NCBI GenBank assembly: GCA_018673915.1
Contig: JABHBK010000054.1
Span: 62,001 to 126,000, forward strand
Origin: Nitrospina sp.
GTDB lineage: Bacteria > Nitrospinota > Nitrospinia > Nitrospinales > VA-1
DNA length: 64,000 nt
Direction of reading: 5' to 3'
The notes below the pieces were generated by a model that searched no databases, was not told the DNA's origin, and was given only the letters and a program-made list of their open reading frames with translations. Positions 44,903-54,783 of this stretch are shown piece after piece. The position numbers and the translations under genes are program-made. The first letter of the stretch is position 1, and the number at the start of each line of letters is the position of its first letter.

Positions 44903-45238
44903 TCAAGGCGTAGTATTGTTGCCACTGGCGGGTAAGTCGAGGAGCTTGTTGATCACTTCTTTGATGGCTTTGATATGGCTTTGGGCAGAGGGCATGCCAT
45001 CATGGTTGGGTTCTTCCTCTTCCAGTGAGATGATACCGGGACCCAGGTAATTGCAGTAAAAAGCTCCCAGCGGACAGAACTTATCTAAGGGTTCGTCTTC
45101 CGGGCGAGAATTGACGACCACCATATGCGTCTTGCAATCTGGGCCGGGATAGACCTCAAATAATCCGCCCTTGTTTCTGCAGTATGCAATAATGCGTTCT
45201 ACATCTTCTATTGGAAGCGCTTTGTAAATGGTTTGCAA
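44903..45238 (-). CDS. Hypothetical four-cysteine protein
   Basis: 111 residues, no signal or TM. Four Cys (20, 35, 55, 62) with YPGPDCKTHMVVV and CPLGAFYCNYLGPG; a metal or Fe-S site is possible but not shown. The C-terminal residues PASGNNTTP lie at the edge of the repeat. I recognise no family. The start has no strong ribosome binding site. Confidence 0.6.
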   Translation of the reverse strand: MQTIYKALPIEDVERIIAYCRNKGGLFEVYPGPDCKTHMVVVNSRPEDEPLDKFCPLGAFYCNYLGPGIISLEEEEPNHDGMPSAQSHIKAIKEVINKLLDLPASGNNTTP

Positions 45239-45296
45239 CTGTCATCTCCGATTCGAAGTTATTGTAGAGATTTTATCAGGATTCCGGTGTGATCGC

Positions 45297-45372
45297 CGCC
45301 GACAAATTGCAATGACTCTATTTGGTTAGCAAAGAGCTCTTGCCAGTGGCCTCCCCTGCTAAGGAGGGGGTT
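45297..45372. repeat. Dispersed hairpin repeat (copy 14), upstream of glyQ
   Basis: It contains TTGCAATGACTCTATTTGG, TTAGCAAAGAGCTCTTGCCA and GTGGCCTCCCCTGCTAAGGA, GGGGGT. These share GCAATGA, TTAGCAAA and CCTCCCCTGCTAAGG with copies 1 and 11. A frame for a longer GlyQ runs through it but is not conserved. Confidence 0.75.
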
Positions 45373-45408
45373 GACTTTATCCTTCAAACTTTGATACACC
45401 CTGAGGCT

Positions 45409-46278
45409 ATGCATTTTCAAGATATCATTCTCAACCTACAAAATTACTGGTCTTCAAAAGGCTGTGCCCTGCACCAACCTTATGACATTGAAGTGGGTGC
45501 GGGGACGTTTAATCCCTGTACGTTTTTCCGAGTATTGGGTCCGGAACCTTATAGCGCCGCTTATGTTGAGCCATCGCGTAGACCCGCAGATGGCAGGTAT
45601 GGAGAAAACCCCAATAGGCTACAGCATTATTACCAGTTTCAAGTCATCCTAAAGCCATCGCCTGAAAATGTGCAGGATCTTTATTTAGATAGTCTGACTT
45701 CGCTGGGGGTGGACCCGCTAAAACACGATATCCGTTTTGTAGAAGATGATTGGGAATCGCCTACCTTGGGAGCCTGGGGTTTAGGGTGGGAGGTGTGGTT
45801 AGATGGTATGGAGATCACTCAATTTACCTATTTTCAACAGGTCGGCGGAATAGACTTGAAACCTGTTACGGCCGAATTGACCTATGGACTGGAACGCATT
45901 GCCATGTATCTGCAGAATGTGGACAACGTATACGATCTTAAATGGAATGAAAAGATTTTATATGGCGATGTCCATCTGGAAACAGAAAAACAATTCTCGC
46001 GTTACAATTTTGAAGCGTCCGGCAAAGAGAGGCTATTCCAATGGTTTGATATGTATGAAGCGGAAGCTAAAAATTTGTTGGAGCAGGAACTGGTTTTGCC
46101 TGCTTACGACTATACTTTAAAATGTTCTCATGCCTTCAATCAGTTAGATGCCAGGGGAGCTATAAGTGTTACTGAACGAACCGGATTCATTGGCCGGGTG
46201 AGAAACCTGTCTCGGTTATGCGCTGAAAGCTATGTACAACAAAGAGAGGCAATGGAGTTCCCCTTGTTGAAAAAGTAG
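45409..46278 (+). CDS. glyQ: Glycyl-tRNA synthetase alpha subunit
   Basis: Catalytic subunit of the tetrameric GlyRS. 289 residues from ATG 45409 ([19 protein letters not shown]), the normal family start, with GAGG just upstream; a 29-codon extension would translate the repeat. [37 protein letters not shown] and [20 protein letters not shown] are characteristic. glyS normally follows directly; here the minus-strand NB-ARC gene lies in between. Confidence 0.96.
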   Translation: MHFQDIILNLQNYWSSKGCALHQPYDIEVGAGTFNPCTFFRVLGPEPYSAAYVEPSRRPADGRYGENPNRLQHYYQFQVILKPSPENVQDLYLDSLTSLGVDPLKHDIRFVEDDWESPTLGAWGLGWEVWLDGMEITQFTYFQQVGGIDLKPVTAELTYGLERIAMYLQNVDNVYDLKWNEKILYGDVHLETEKQFSRYNFEASGKERLFQWFDMYEAEAKNLLEQELVLPAYDYTLKCSHAFNQLDARGAISVTERTGFIGRVRNLSRLCAESYVQQREAMEFPLLKK

Positions 46279-46290
46279 CGGCACTCTTTT

Positions 46291-48657
46291 TCAGGAACCG
46301 GCCCATTTCTCAACCTGGGCGCGAATTTCATTAGCTTGGGATGGGTCGAGGTCTTCATAAATTTTTAAGGCTTTTTGAGACCTGCTGATTGCTTCTTCAA
46401 TGTTGCCTTTCTCTCCCAATGCCAGGCCCCATTTCCACAATACTGCGCCCTTCAACGAGATATCTTTGGTTTTTTGGGATAAGCTCAGAGCTTCCTCAAA
46501 ATAATTAATCGCCTGTTCTTCGCCTTTGCTCTTCATGTGGACTTCAGCTAGCTGAACCATCATAAGCCCTGTAGCTTGCAGGTTTTTAGTTTTCTGTACG
46601 GCTTCCAATCCTCTTTTTAAGTTTTTCAGTGCCCCAGGAACATCACCGGCCTTTAAAGCTGTTTCAGCGATCAACTGAAATAGTGCTCCCAGAAGCGGGG
46701 AGTTGGGAGTTTTTTGGGAAAGCCCTGCACCGGCTTCAAATTTTTCAAGAGCCTTTTCTGCTTCCCCAGTTTCCATAAGTCCAATGCCCAGGTTGTGTAA
46801 TAGAGTGATCAGCAATATCTTATCTTGATTTATCGGGATAAGCTCCGTAGCCTGCTCACCAGTATGGACGGCTTTATTGTATTCCTTAAGTTCTACACAG
46901 GATTTTGTTAATTGCACCAAAAGCTTAAATTCTTCAACTTTGGAACCACTATCCTTCAGCAAATCCAGGTGTTCCTCTACAAATTTGATATGTTGTTGGT
47001 GGTCATCATTAATCATGCAGACTTTTCCCAATTGTTCCAAAGCGGTGGTTTGCCCTTCAACATTTCCTTCTCTTTTGCAAAATGCAAGAGCACTTTGCAA
47101 GGTTTCTATCGCCTTTGCTGATTGGTTCAGAAGAACATATTGCTGGCCGAGGTTTAAGAGATGTTTTCCTTCTGCCTCTTTATCTTCTAGCTGATTGGCG
47201 GCTAACAGAGCGGCTTCATACCACTGTATGCACTCCGCAGGGGATAGGCGCTTGTTAATCATAGTGGCCCCATTTTCAGTGTAGGCACTGCAAACACGTG
47301 CCGCGTCTATATCTTGATCGCAGTGTTTGCGGCTCCATTCCATACCCGCTTTAATATTTTCCAGTTCCAGATCAAATAACCGGAACCCTTTAATGATATT
47401 TTTGCCTCCCTTTTCTACAAGGGTATAAGCAGATTCCAGCACATTCATGAATTCGGTAGCATGACGCTTTGCAACCATGCCTTGATCACCGGCTTTCGCT
47501 AAAGACTTGATGAATTTTTTAACTTGGCTGTGCAGCGAATATCGGAGGGTATTGGTATTGAGTTGAATCAGGCCAAACTTTTCCAAACCGGTAAGGGAAA
47601 GTCTTTTAGGGTCTTCACAGATAAAAGAGGCCGCCTCGGCCGAGAAGGACCCAGGAAAAACAGAAAGTTTTCTGAGAACTAATGCAGTTTTTTCTGGCAA
47701 CATACTGTAACTGAGGGTCAGTGCGGCTCGGACTCCATCAATTAAATTGCCTTTTTTATCTTCATCTTCTCCACCTAAGCCTTTTCGAACTTCTGTAAAT
47801 TTTTTAGCGAAATAATCAGGTGCCATGGTGGAGTTGATATAGAAAAGTTTTCCGATTAATTCCAGAGCCAGAGGAACGCCCTTGCAGATATGGGAAATTT
47901 CTTTGATTGCGGGGCTAATTTCCGGAGCCCACCGGGTTAACAGGGTATGGGCCTCAAGAACTTCCATGGGTTCCAGTTCAATAGAAATTATTTTGGGTAA
48001 CAATATAGGTTTCACGGAAGTTACAATTAAAACCCAGGAAACTGGGGGGAGAAGGGGCTTGATTTGTTTTACCCCAGAAGCGTTATCCAGAATCAAAATG
48101 CCTTTATGTGCTTTTAAGGCCACCCGGTACAATTTAGCAAGATGCTTATCGTTTGTAGGAATGGGTTGGGTAGGATGAAATTTTAAAATTATCCTCCGCA
48201 TGATGTCTTCAGCAGAAGGGGGATTGGGTAGATCACCCTGCATATCTACGAACAAGCAAGCATCAGGATACTGAACCGCGAACATTTTACTCAAGGGAAT
48301 GGTCAAGCAGGATTTACCGATACCCGAAAAACCGCTGATTCCAATTAGAATTGGAGGTGCTGAGGCCTGGGCGGCAACTTTCTTCAGAACCTCTTTTCTG
48401 CCGGTAAAAAGTATAGGTTCAGGTGGGGGCCGAAAAAGAGTTACGCCAGTGATATTTATGTTGGAAGACATTTTTAAGGTCTTTTCAATGTCAGCTCCTT
48501 CTTCCTTCTTATTCTTTTGTGATGAAGCTTCCCCCGAATCGGTAGCCTTTTTATCTTTTCCAGATGCACCTTTCCCGGAGGAACCCTTAGAAAATAATTT
48601 TGAACCCAGTGCAGCCAGCACCACGACTGAGATAAGGATGATTAGAATTGTGGTCAT
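46291..48657 (-). CDS. Membrane-anchored NB-ARC/TPR STAND ATPase, paralogue 2
   Basis: 788 residues. TM helix (3-18), a Gly/Ser/Lys-rich linker (20-75), LFTGRKEVL, NB-ARC P-loop GFSGIGKS (109-116), Walker B GILILDNA, CKGVPLALELIG, a C-terminal NB-ARC part ending in YSLHSQVKKF, then LENIKAGMEWSRK and about ten TPRs to the C-terminus. The same order and many of the same words occur in the protein at 16426-18957, so they are paralogues; this one lacks the extra C-terminal domain. P-loop Lys/Ser are intact. It lies in reverse orientation between glyQ and glyS. No effector domain besides the TM anchor is visible. Confidence 0.8.
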   Translation of the reverse strand: MTTILIILISVVVLAALGSKLFSKGSSGKGASGKDKKATDSGEASSQKNKKEEGADIEKTLKMSSNINITGVTLFRPPPEPILFTGRKEVLKKVAAQASAPPILIGISGFSGIGKSCLTIPLSKMFAVQYPDACLFVDMQGDLPNPPSAEDIMRRIILKFHPTQPIPTNDKHLAKLYRVALKAHKGILILDNASGVKQIKPLLPPVSWVLIVTSVKPILLPKIISIELEPMEVLEAHTLLTRWAPEISPAIKEISHICKGVPLALELIGKLFYINSTMAPDYFAKKFTEVRKGLGGEDEDKKGNLIDGVRAALTLSYSMLPEKTALVLRKLSVFPGSFSAEAASFICEDPKRLSLTGLEKFGLIQLNTNTLRYSLHSQVKKFIKSLAKAGDQGMVAKRHATEFMNVLESAYTLVEKGGKNIIKGFRLFDLELENIKAGMEWSRKHCDQDIDAARVCSAYTENGATMINKRLSPAECIQWYEAALLAANQLEDKEAEGKHLLNLGQQYVLLNQSAKAIETLQSALAFCKREGNVEGQTTALEQLGKVCMINDDHQQHIKFVEEHLDLLKDSGSKVEEFKLLVQLTKSCVELKEYNKAVHTGEQATELIPINQDKILLITLLHNLGIGLMETGEAEKALEKFEAGAGLSQKTPNSPLLGALFQLIAETALKAGDVPGALKNLKRGLEAVQKTKNLQATGLMMVQLAEVHMKSKGEEQAINYFEEALSLSQKTKDISLKGAVLWKWGLALGEKGNIEEAISRSQKALKIYEDLDPSQANEIRAQVEKWAGS

Positions 48658-48857
48658 GAAACAACCTTTAAAAGAGGTCTGAATTTTTTGAGCAGGCTGA
48701 TTTTAACATTGTATAGTTTTGAAAAATAATCAATATGTGCAATGAGCAAGGGTTTCAGGGTGCTCCCGATGGTTGACTTTATGAATAATTGCTCGATAAT
48801 ACCGGTTTTTGTCAGCTTATGTTGTTTTATGATCGTTTAAATTGAGATTCTTAGAAT

Positions 48858-50930
48858 ATGCCCGAATTATTTTTAGAAATTGGTTCTGAGGAAATTCCAT
48901 CAGGATATGTTCAGCCCGCTCTTGAGTTTATGCGCGAGGAACTGGCTTCCTATTTTACCCGCAATCGAATTAAAGCTGAAACCCCCGAGATTTTGGGTAC
49001 GCCGAGGAGGTTGGTGATTTCAGTAAAGGGTGTGGATGCTTTGCAGGAAGATATTGTTGAGCTCTTTCATGGCCCCAGTGTCTCGGTGGCTTATGACGAT
49101 CAGGGGAATCCGACTAAGGCGGCAATAGGGTTTGCGCGCGGCAAGGGGTTAGATGTTTCTGAGTTGACTCGTGATCAAACCACCAAAGGGGAAGTGGTTT
49201 GTGCTCGTGTAGAAAAAAAAGGCCGTCCTACTCCAGACCATCTGAATGAGTTCCTTCCTCAATTCATTGGTAACATTCCTTTTTCCAAAAAAATGCGCTG
49301 GGCAGATAAGGCACGTCCATTTGCGCGACCTTTGCATTGGATCACTGCATTATTTGATGGCGAGCCTTTGGATTTTAGTTTTGATGGTATTCCGTGCGGT
49401 AACTTTTCACTGGGACATCGATTTTTAAAACCGGATAAATTCCAAGTGAAAAACCTTTCCTCTTATTTGGAGGAGAGTGAAAATCATTTTTTACTGGTCA
49501 ACCCTGAAATCAGAAAGCAGAAAATTCTTGAGCAGGTTCAAAACCTTGCTCGAGAAGCAGGAGGGTTGGTGGAAGAGGACTCGGAATTGTTGAGTATTGT
49601 AAATTATCTAGTGGAATTTCCCGTTGCCATCCGTGGAGATTTTGACTCCCATTTCCTGGAATTGCCCAAGGAATTATTGGTGATGACGATGAAGTATCAC
49701 CAGAAATACTTTCCTGTCACGGATGGCAAAGGAAATTTATTGCCATGCTTTATAACGATCAGCAATATGCCTGCTGGAGAAGGCCAGGAAATAAAAAAAG
49801 GAAACGAACGAGTTTTGCGTGCCCGGTTGGAAGATGCCAGGTTTTTTTATAATGAAGACAAAAAGAAAAACCTGGATGATTTTGTCGAACCCTTGAAAGG
49901 GGTGGTGTTTCAGAAAAAACTGGGAACCCTTTATGAAAAAATGGAAAGAATTTGTGGGCTTTCGGGAATATTATCCACCCACACTTGTCCAGATAAGAAA
50001 TCGCAAGCATTGAGAGCGGGTCGTTTGTGCAAAGCCGATTTAGTAACCTTGATGGTTTATGAATTTCCGGAACTGCAGGGGGTCATGGGTGGGTATTATG
50101 CGGCTCATTCCGGGGAGGAGTCTATTGTTTCCCAGGCGATCCTGGAACATTACCGTCCTGCCTTTGCGGGAGATGATCTTCCTGCAAGTGAGTTGGGAAC
50201 AGTTATTGCTGTAGCAGATAAGCTCGATACCATTTTAGGTTGTATCGGGGTGGGTTTGATTCCCAGCGGGTCTGAAGATCCGTATGGCCTTAGGCGAAAT
50301 GCATTGGGTATCATACAAATTTTCCTGAACCGGGGTTGGCAGGTCTCCTTGGACGAACTTGTTAAGGAGGGCCTTAACTCCATGGGCTCGAAGCTAAAGC
50401 TGGAACCTGAAACCATCAAGAATCATGTTATGGATTTATTTTCCCAACGATACAAAACCTATTTGAATGCCGAGGGATTTCCCTATGACGCGATTGATTG
50501 TGTTTTGTCTACAGGTCTGGATTCTATTGTCGACATCAGGGCGAAAGTTTCTGCTTTCTCCGAACTGAAAAAACAACCCTATTTCGAACCCCTGGCAATT
50601 GCTTTTCGTCGAGTGGTTAGCATACTTAATGATGAGGCTGAAGGCGAAGTGGACCCGGGGTTGTTAAATGAACCTGCCGAAAAAGAGTTATTCGAAGCAT
50701 ACTTGAAAGTTCGAGACCCGGTGCTCCGGCATATTCAAAACAAGGAATTTTCCCAGGCTTTAGAAAAGATTGTAGAAATAAAACCAGCTGTTGACGGCTT
50801 TTTTGACGGGGTCATGGTAATGGTAGAAGATGTTTCGTTAAGAAAAAATCGCCTTCACCTTCTTTATCAGATATCCGGTCTTTTTTCTGGGCTTGCCGAT
50901 TTTTCCCGAATCATTTTGAAAAAAGGTTGA
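48858..50930 (+). CDS. glyS: Glycyl-tRNA synthetase beta subunit
   Basis: 690 residues, normal for GlyRS beta: FLEIGSEEIPSGY at the N-terminus, the TPRRLVI block, an HD-like middle (VMGGYYAAHSGEE) and DALRP-type C-terminal DPGLLNEPAEKELF. It needs GlyQ, whose gene is 2.6 kb away across a minus-strand gene. The 200-base region before it (48658-48857) must supply a promoter separate from glyQ's. GTGCAATGAGC at about 48737 there is a short match to the repeat family. Confidence 0.95.
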   Translation: MPELFLEIGSEEIPSGYVQPALEFMREELASYFTRNRIKAETPEILGTPRRLVISVKGVDALQEDIVELFHGPSVSVAYDDQGNPTKAAIGFARGKGLDVSELTRDQTTKGEVVCARVEKKGRPTPDHLNEFLPQFIGNIPFSKKMRWADKARPFARPLHWITALFDGEPLDFSFDGIPCGNFSLGHRFLKPDKFQVKNLSSYLEESENHFLLVNPEIRKQKILEQVQNLAREAGGLVEEDSELLSIVNYLVEFPVAIRGDFDSHFLELPKELLVMTMKYHQKYFPVTDGKGNLLPCFITISNMPAGEGQEIKKGNERVLRARLEDARFFYNEDKKKNLDDFVEPLKGVVFQKKLGTLYEKMERICGLSGILSTHTCPDKKSQALRAGRLCKADLVTLMVYEFPELQGVMGGYYAAHSGEESIVSQAILEHYRPAFAGDDLPASELGTVIAVADKLDTILGCIGVGLIPSGSEDPYGLRRNALGIIQIFLNRGWQVSLDELVKEGLNSMGSKLKLEPETIKNHVMDLFSQRYKTYLNAEGFPYDAIDCVLSTGLDSIVDIRAKVSAFSELKKQPYFEPLAIAFRRVVSILNDEAEGEVDPGLLNEPAEKELFEAYLKVRDPVLRHIQNKEFSQALEKIVEIKPAVDGFFDGVMVMVEDVSLRKNRLHLLYQISGLFSGLADFSRIILKKG

Positions 50931-51018
50931 AAACCAATTTACCATCAGATAACCTAACACTATTCCACATGCAGACTCTTTTGACCCTAACTTTCAAATA
51001 GTTGGAGTAGGTTGTTAT

Positions 51019-53649
51019 ATGGCGCAAAAATATACTTATGCTTTCGGAGATGAAAATACCGAGGGCAAAGCAGATATGAATAACCTCCTTGGAGGTAAGG
51101 GCGCCAACCTTGCTGAAATGGCTTCCCTGGGCATACTGGTCCCTCCAGGCTTCACTGTTAGCACGGAAGCTTGCGTTTATTTCTTCAATCATAAATATAC
51201 CTTCCCACCAAAATTATGGGATGAGATTCTATCCCGCCTGAAAGATCTTGAACGGTCTCTCAAACGAAAATTTGGTTGTACCGAAAACCCTTTGCTTGTT
51301 TCAGTAAGATCGGGAGCAAGAGTTTCCATGCCTGGCATGATGGACACGGTGTTGAATCTGGGTCTGAACGATATAACTGTTCGTGGTTTGGCCAAGAGTA
51401 CCAAGAATGAATGGTTTGCCCTCGACTCGTATCGCCGTTTCATTTCTATGTTCGGAAATGTGGTGCTGGGAATTCCCGGAGAACGGTTTGAGGCCATACT
51501 CTCCAAGAAAAAATCAAAACGCCAGATCGAGTTTGATACGGAACTTACTATTCAAGAGTTGAAGGCACTCATCAAGCAGTTTAAGTCCTTGGTTACCCGT
51601 TTAACTCATGAGGAGTTTCCAGAGGATCCTCTGCAGCAATTGCGTATGGCGGTTGAAGCTGTTTTTAACTCCTGGAACACTGAACGGGCGCGAACATACA
51701 GAAGGTTAAATGGCATTCCACACGAGTGGGGTACAGCGGTCACGATTCAGTCGATGGTGTTTGGCAATATGGGCGATACTTCTGCTACCGGAGTTGCGTT
51801 CACTCGGAACCCCGCCACCGGAGAGAAAAAATTCTATGGGGAATACATGATCAACGCCCAAGGGGAGGATGTTGTAGCGGGAATCCGGACGCCCCACTCG
51901 ATCGAGAAGCTTGAGCAAGACATGCCAGAGGTATATCAGGACCTGGTGAAAGTCTACCAGAAACTGGAAAACCATTACAAAGACATGCAGGATCTGGAAT
52001 TCACCATTGAAAACCAGAAATTATTTTTATTGCAGACCCGGTCAGGTAAACGTACGACGGCCTCGGCCATTAAAGTGGCAATAGATATGGTGAATGAGGG
52101 GTTGCTCAGTAAACGGGAAGCCTTGATGAGGGTTCCGGCAAACCAAATGGATCAAATCTTTCATCCAACGATTGATCCCAAGGCAAAATTAAAATTGATA
52201 GGGAAAGGTTTGGGGGCCTCGCCCGGTGCGGCCGCAGGAAAGATTGTATTCTCTCCTGAGCGTGCTCAAGAACTTGCTGAGAAAAAGGAAAAGGTTATTC
52301 TTGTGCGTATGGAAACATCGCCTGAAGATATTCATGGAATGAGTGTGTCGCAGGGAATTCTGACTGCCAAGGGAGGTATGACCTCCCATGCTGCAGTAGT
52401 GGCCCGGGCAATGGGGAAGCCTTGCGTTTCTGGGGTCAACACTCTGGACGTAAACGCGAAAAGAAAAAAATGCACGCTAGGGAACCTTCAACTTAAGGAA
52501 CTCGATTCGATTACGTTGGATGGTACGACCGGCAGGGTGATTAAAGGGTCGGTGCCCTTGATCCAGTCTCGGTTGACTAATAATTTTACTAAGATGATGG
52601 CCTGGGCGGGGGAAGTGAGGTCTTTGCAGATTCGAGCTAATGCCGATACCCCGCACGATGCCCTAATGGCAAGGGACTTTGGAGCCCAGGGGATAGGGTT
52701 ATGTCGAACAGAACATATGTTCTTTGACGAGGAGCGTATTTTTCTGGTGCGTAAAATGATTGTTGCCGAGGATGAAAAAACCCGCGATGAAGCATTGAAA
52801 AAATTGCTTCCCATCCAGCGCGGAGATTTTACGGAAATTTTTAAGGTGATGGAAGGGTTTCCGGTGACGGTAAGGTTGCTGGATCCTCCTCTACATGAAT
52901 TTTTACCTAATACTTCAGCCGAGATTAAAAGTCTGGCTAAGGAGATGAAGGTGTCGCCGGGAACTCTGGGGAAAAAAATAGAAAAAATGAAAGAAGTTAA
53001 CCCCATGCTCGGACATAGGGGTTGCCGGCTTGGAATTACTTTCCCTAATATTTATAGCATGCAGGTCAGGGCGATTATTGAAGCAGCTTGTAGATTAGTT
53101 AAAAAGGGAATAAATGTGTTTCCGGAAATCATGGTGCCGCTGGTCGGGCATGTGAGTGAATTTAAAATCGTCCGCGAACTTATTTTAGAGGCAGCTGAAG
53201 AAGTGATTGGGAAGACGGGTGTGGACCTGAAGTATAAAATCGGTACCATGATTGAGCTCCCCCGGGCCGCTATGACGGCAGATGAAATAGCGGTAGAAGC
53301 TGATTTCTTTTCCTTCGGAACCAACGATCTGACTCAGACCGCTTTCGGGCTTAGCCGGGATGACTCCGGTAGCTTCCTGAACGAATATCTCGAAAAAGGC
53401 TTATTGGCCCATGACCCATTTGTATCAGTAGATCAGGATGGAGTAGGGCAATTGATAAGTATCGCGGTTGAAAAGGGAAGAAAGGTCAAACCCAATATTC
53501 ACCTGGGGATTTGCGGGGAGCATGGTGGAGACCCTGCATCGATTAACTTTTTTAATAAAATTGGTCTAGACTACGTTAGTTGCTCCCCCTATCGAGTGCC
53601 CACGGCTATCCTCGCTGCCGCCCAAGCTGTTATCCAGGAAGACAGTTGA
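51019..53649 (+). CDS. ppdK: Pyruvate, phosphate dikinase
   Basis: Interconverts PEP, AMP and PPi with pyruvate, ATP and Pi. 876 residues: ATP-grasp N-terminus (NLLGGKGANLAEM, SVRSGARVSMPGMMDTVLNLG), the swivelling phospho-His loop GGMTSHAAVVARAMG, and the C-terminal TIM barrel with GTNDLTQTAFG and catalytic CGEHGGDP. It makes PEP from pyruvate, useful for gluconeogenesis in an autotroph, or runs as a PPi-linked glycolytic enzyme. Confidence 0.96.
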   Translation: MAQKYTYAFGDENTEGKADMNNLLGGKGANLAEMASLGILVPPGFTVSTEACVYFFNHKYTFPPKLWDEILSRLKDLERSLKRKFGCTENPLLVSVRSGARVSMPGMMDTVLNLGLNDITVRGLAKSTKNEWFALDSYRRFISMFGNVVLGIPGERFEAILSKKKSKRQIEFDTELTIQELKALIKQFKSLVTRLTHEEFPEDPLQQLRMAVEAVFNSWNTERARTYRRLNGIPHEWGTAVTIQSMVFGNMGDTSATGVAFTRNPATGEKKFYGEYMINAQGEDVVAGIRTPHSIEKLEQDMPEVYQDLVKVYQKLENHYKDMQDLEFTIENQKLFLLQTRSGKRTTASAIKVAIDMVNEGLLSKREALMRVPANQMDQIFHPTIDPKAKLKLIGKGLGASPGAAAGKIVFSPERAQELAEKKEKVILVRMETSPEDIHGMSVSQGILTAKGGMTSHAAVVARAMGKPCVSGVNTLDVNAKRKKCTLGNLQLKELDSITLDGTTGRVIKGSVPLIQSRLTNNFTKMMAWAGEVRSLQIRANADTPHDALMARDFGAQGIGLCRTEHMFFDEERIFLVRKMIVAEDEKTRDEALKKLLPIQRGDFTEIFKVMEGFPVTVRLLDPPLHEFLPNTSAEIKSLAKEMKVSPGTLGKKIEKMKEVNPMLGHRGCRLGITFPNIYSMQVRAIIEAACRLVKKGINVFPEIMVPLVGHVSEFKIVRELILEAAEEVIGKTGVDLKYKIGTMIELPRAAMTADEIAVEADFFSFGTNDLTQTAFGLSRDDSGSFLNEYLEKGLLAHDPFVSVDQDGVGQLISIAVEKGRKVKPNIHLGICGEHGGDPASINFFNKIGLDYVSCSPYRVPTAILAAAQAVIQEDS

Positions 53650-53755
53650 ACATATTCTCAGACTTTGTTGGCGGGATAATTGAAATTCCGGGAAAAAGGT
53701 TGACTTAGTTTTTGCTGGTCACCATAATAAATAAAAAATTCTTTAGTTTGAAAGG

Positions 53756-53786
53756 CTGGCCGCCACTATCGATATGTGGAGGCCAG
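53756..53786. promoter_or_regulatory. 31-bp near-perfect palindrome between ppdK and the epimerase gene
   Basis: CTGGCC-G-CCAC-TATCGATAT-GTGG-A-GGCCAG. Ten arm bases pair on each side apart from one mismatch, and the centre TATCGATA is itself palindromic. TTTC follows. It lies 107 bases after the ppdK stop and 54 bases before the next start. It could be a terminator (weak T-run) or an operator for a dimeric regulator. Confidence 0.5.
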
Positions 53787-53839
53787 TTTCATTTGAAATA
53801 ACCTGTTGCCTGAGAAGGTACTCCGCTTGGAGGTAAGGA

Positions 53840-54772
53840 ATGAATATAGCGCTCACCGGTATCACCGGAATGGTGGGTTCCCATCTGATCAAAAAAATTG
53901 TTGAAGAAAGCGATTCTCCGCATAACATTCGAGCCTTAATCCGTGAAGGTAGTGTGGTAGAACACTTGAAAACTTTTGAGGATGTGGATTTTATTATTGG
54001 AGGCTTGGAGGATCGAGAGTCTCTTGCAAAGCTGGTGCAAGATGCAGAGGTGCTGGTGCATCTGGCCCATTTTCCTGGTCCGGTTCAAACTTTGGATGAA
54101 CTGATCAAGGTAAATGTCAACGGCTCATTTGATTTGTTGGAGGAAGCCAAAAAGGCCAAGGTCAAGCAAGTGATCTTCATGAGTTCGTGTACGGTGTTTG
54201 GAGAGGTTCTCCCCACTGTTGACAAGGAACATCCGATGGATGAAAACCACCCTGTTTGGCCCAGTAGTCTGTATGGTTCTATTAAATCTTCAATTGAAGG
54301 GTTTTGCCACTATTACCATAAGAGCCGGGCATTTGACTTAACCATCCTGCGGCCCGTAACCATGTATGGAGTGCGGCCCCAGCTTGACAAGTCCGAATGG
54401 TTTCAAACTATTGATTACCTTGCTACCAATTACAACGTGGACGTTAAGGGCAGTACCAAGTATGTTTCAGTGGGCTCAGTGGTGCAAGCCATTCAGAAGG
54501 TCATGGGAAATGCTGAGGCATCTGGGAAAACCTACCATCTGGTTGATGGACATATTCATAATATGGACCTTGGAAAATTGATTGCGGATTCCATTGATTC
54601 TTTCGGCGAAGTTGAAGGGGTAATGGGCGAAGATGGCGTGCCTATGTCCAGCCAAGCAGCTACGGAGCTTGGAGTCGAGTTTCCGGGTCAAGAAGGAATT
54701 GTGAAATATATTAAACTCATCCATAAGCTTCAGGGCGAATACGGTGGCGAGCGAAATATTCAAAACTGGTAG
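53840..54772 (+). CDS. NAD-dependent epimerase/dehydratase (extended SDR)
   Basis: 310 residues. Rossmann motif TGITGMVG (6-13), active site Ser115-117 region (MSSCTVFGE), Tyr145-x3-Lys149 (YGSIK). It acts on a nucleotide-sugar or similar substrate that cannot be named. GAGGTAAGGAATG is a fair start context. It precedes the two ThDP-enzyme genes by about 10 bases, so the three are probably one operon. Confidence 0.85.
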   Translation: MNIALTGITGMVGSHLIKKIVEESDSPHNIRALIREGSVVEHLKTFEDVDFIIGGLEDRESLAKLVQDAEVLVHLAHFPGPVQTLDELIKVNVNGSFDLLEEAKKAKVKQVIFMSSCTVFGEVLPTVDKEHPMDENHPVWPSSLYGSIKSSIEGFCHYYHKSRAFDLTILRPVTMYGVRPQLDKSEWFQTIDYLATNYNVDVKGSTKYVSVGSVVQAIQKVMGNAEASGKTYHLVDGHIHNMDLGKLIADSIDSFGEVEGVMGEDGVPMSSQAATELGVEFPGQEGIVKYIKLIHKLQGEYGGERNIQNW

Positions 54773-54783
54773 AGGAATAAAAC

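Noticed and set aside
45322-45408. Upstream extension of glyQ
   Set aside because: It runs through repeat copy 14. Family members start at MxFQDIIL, matching ATG 45409.
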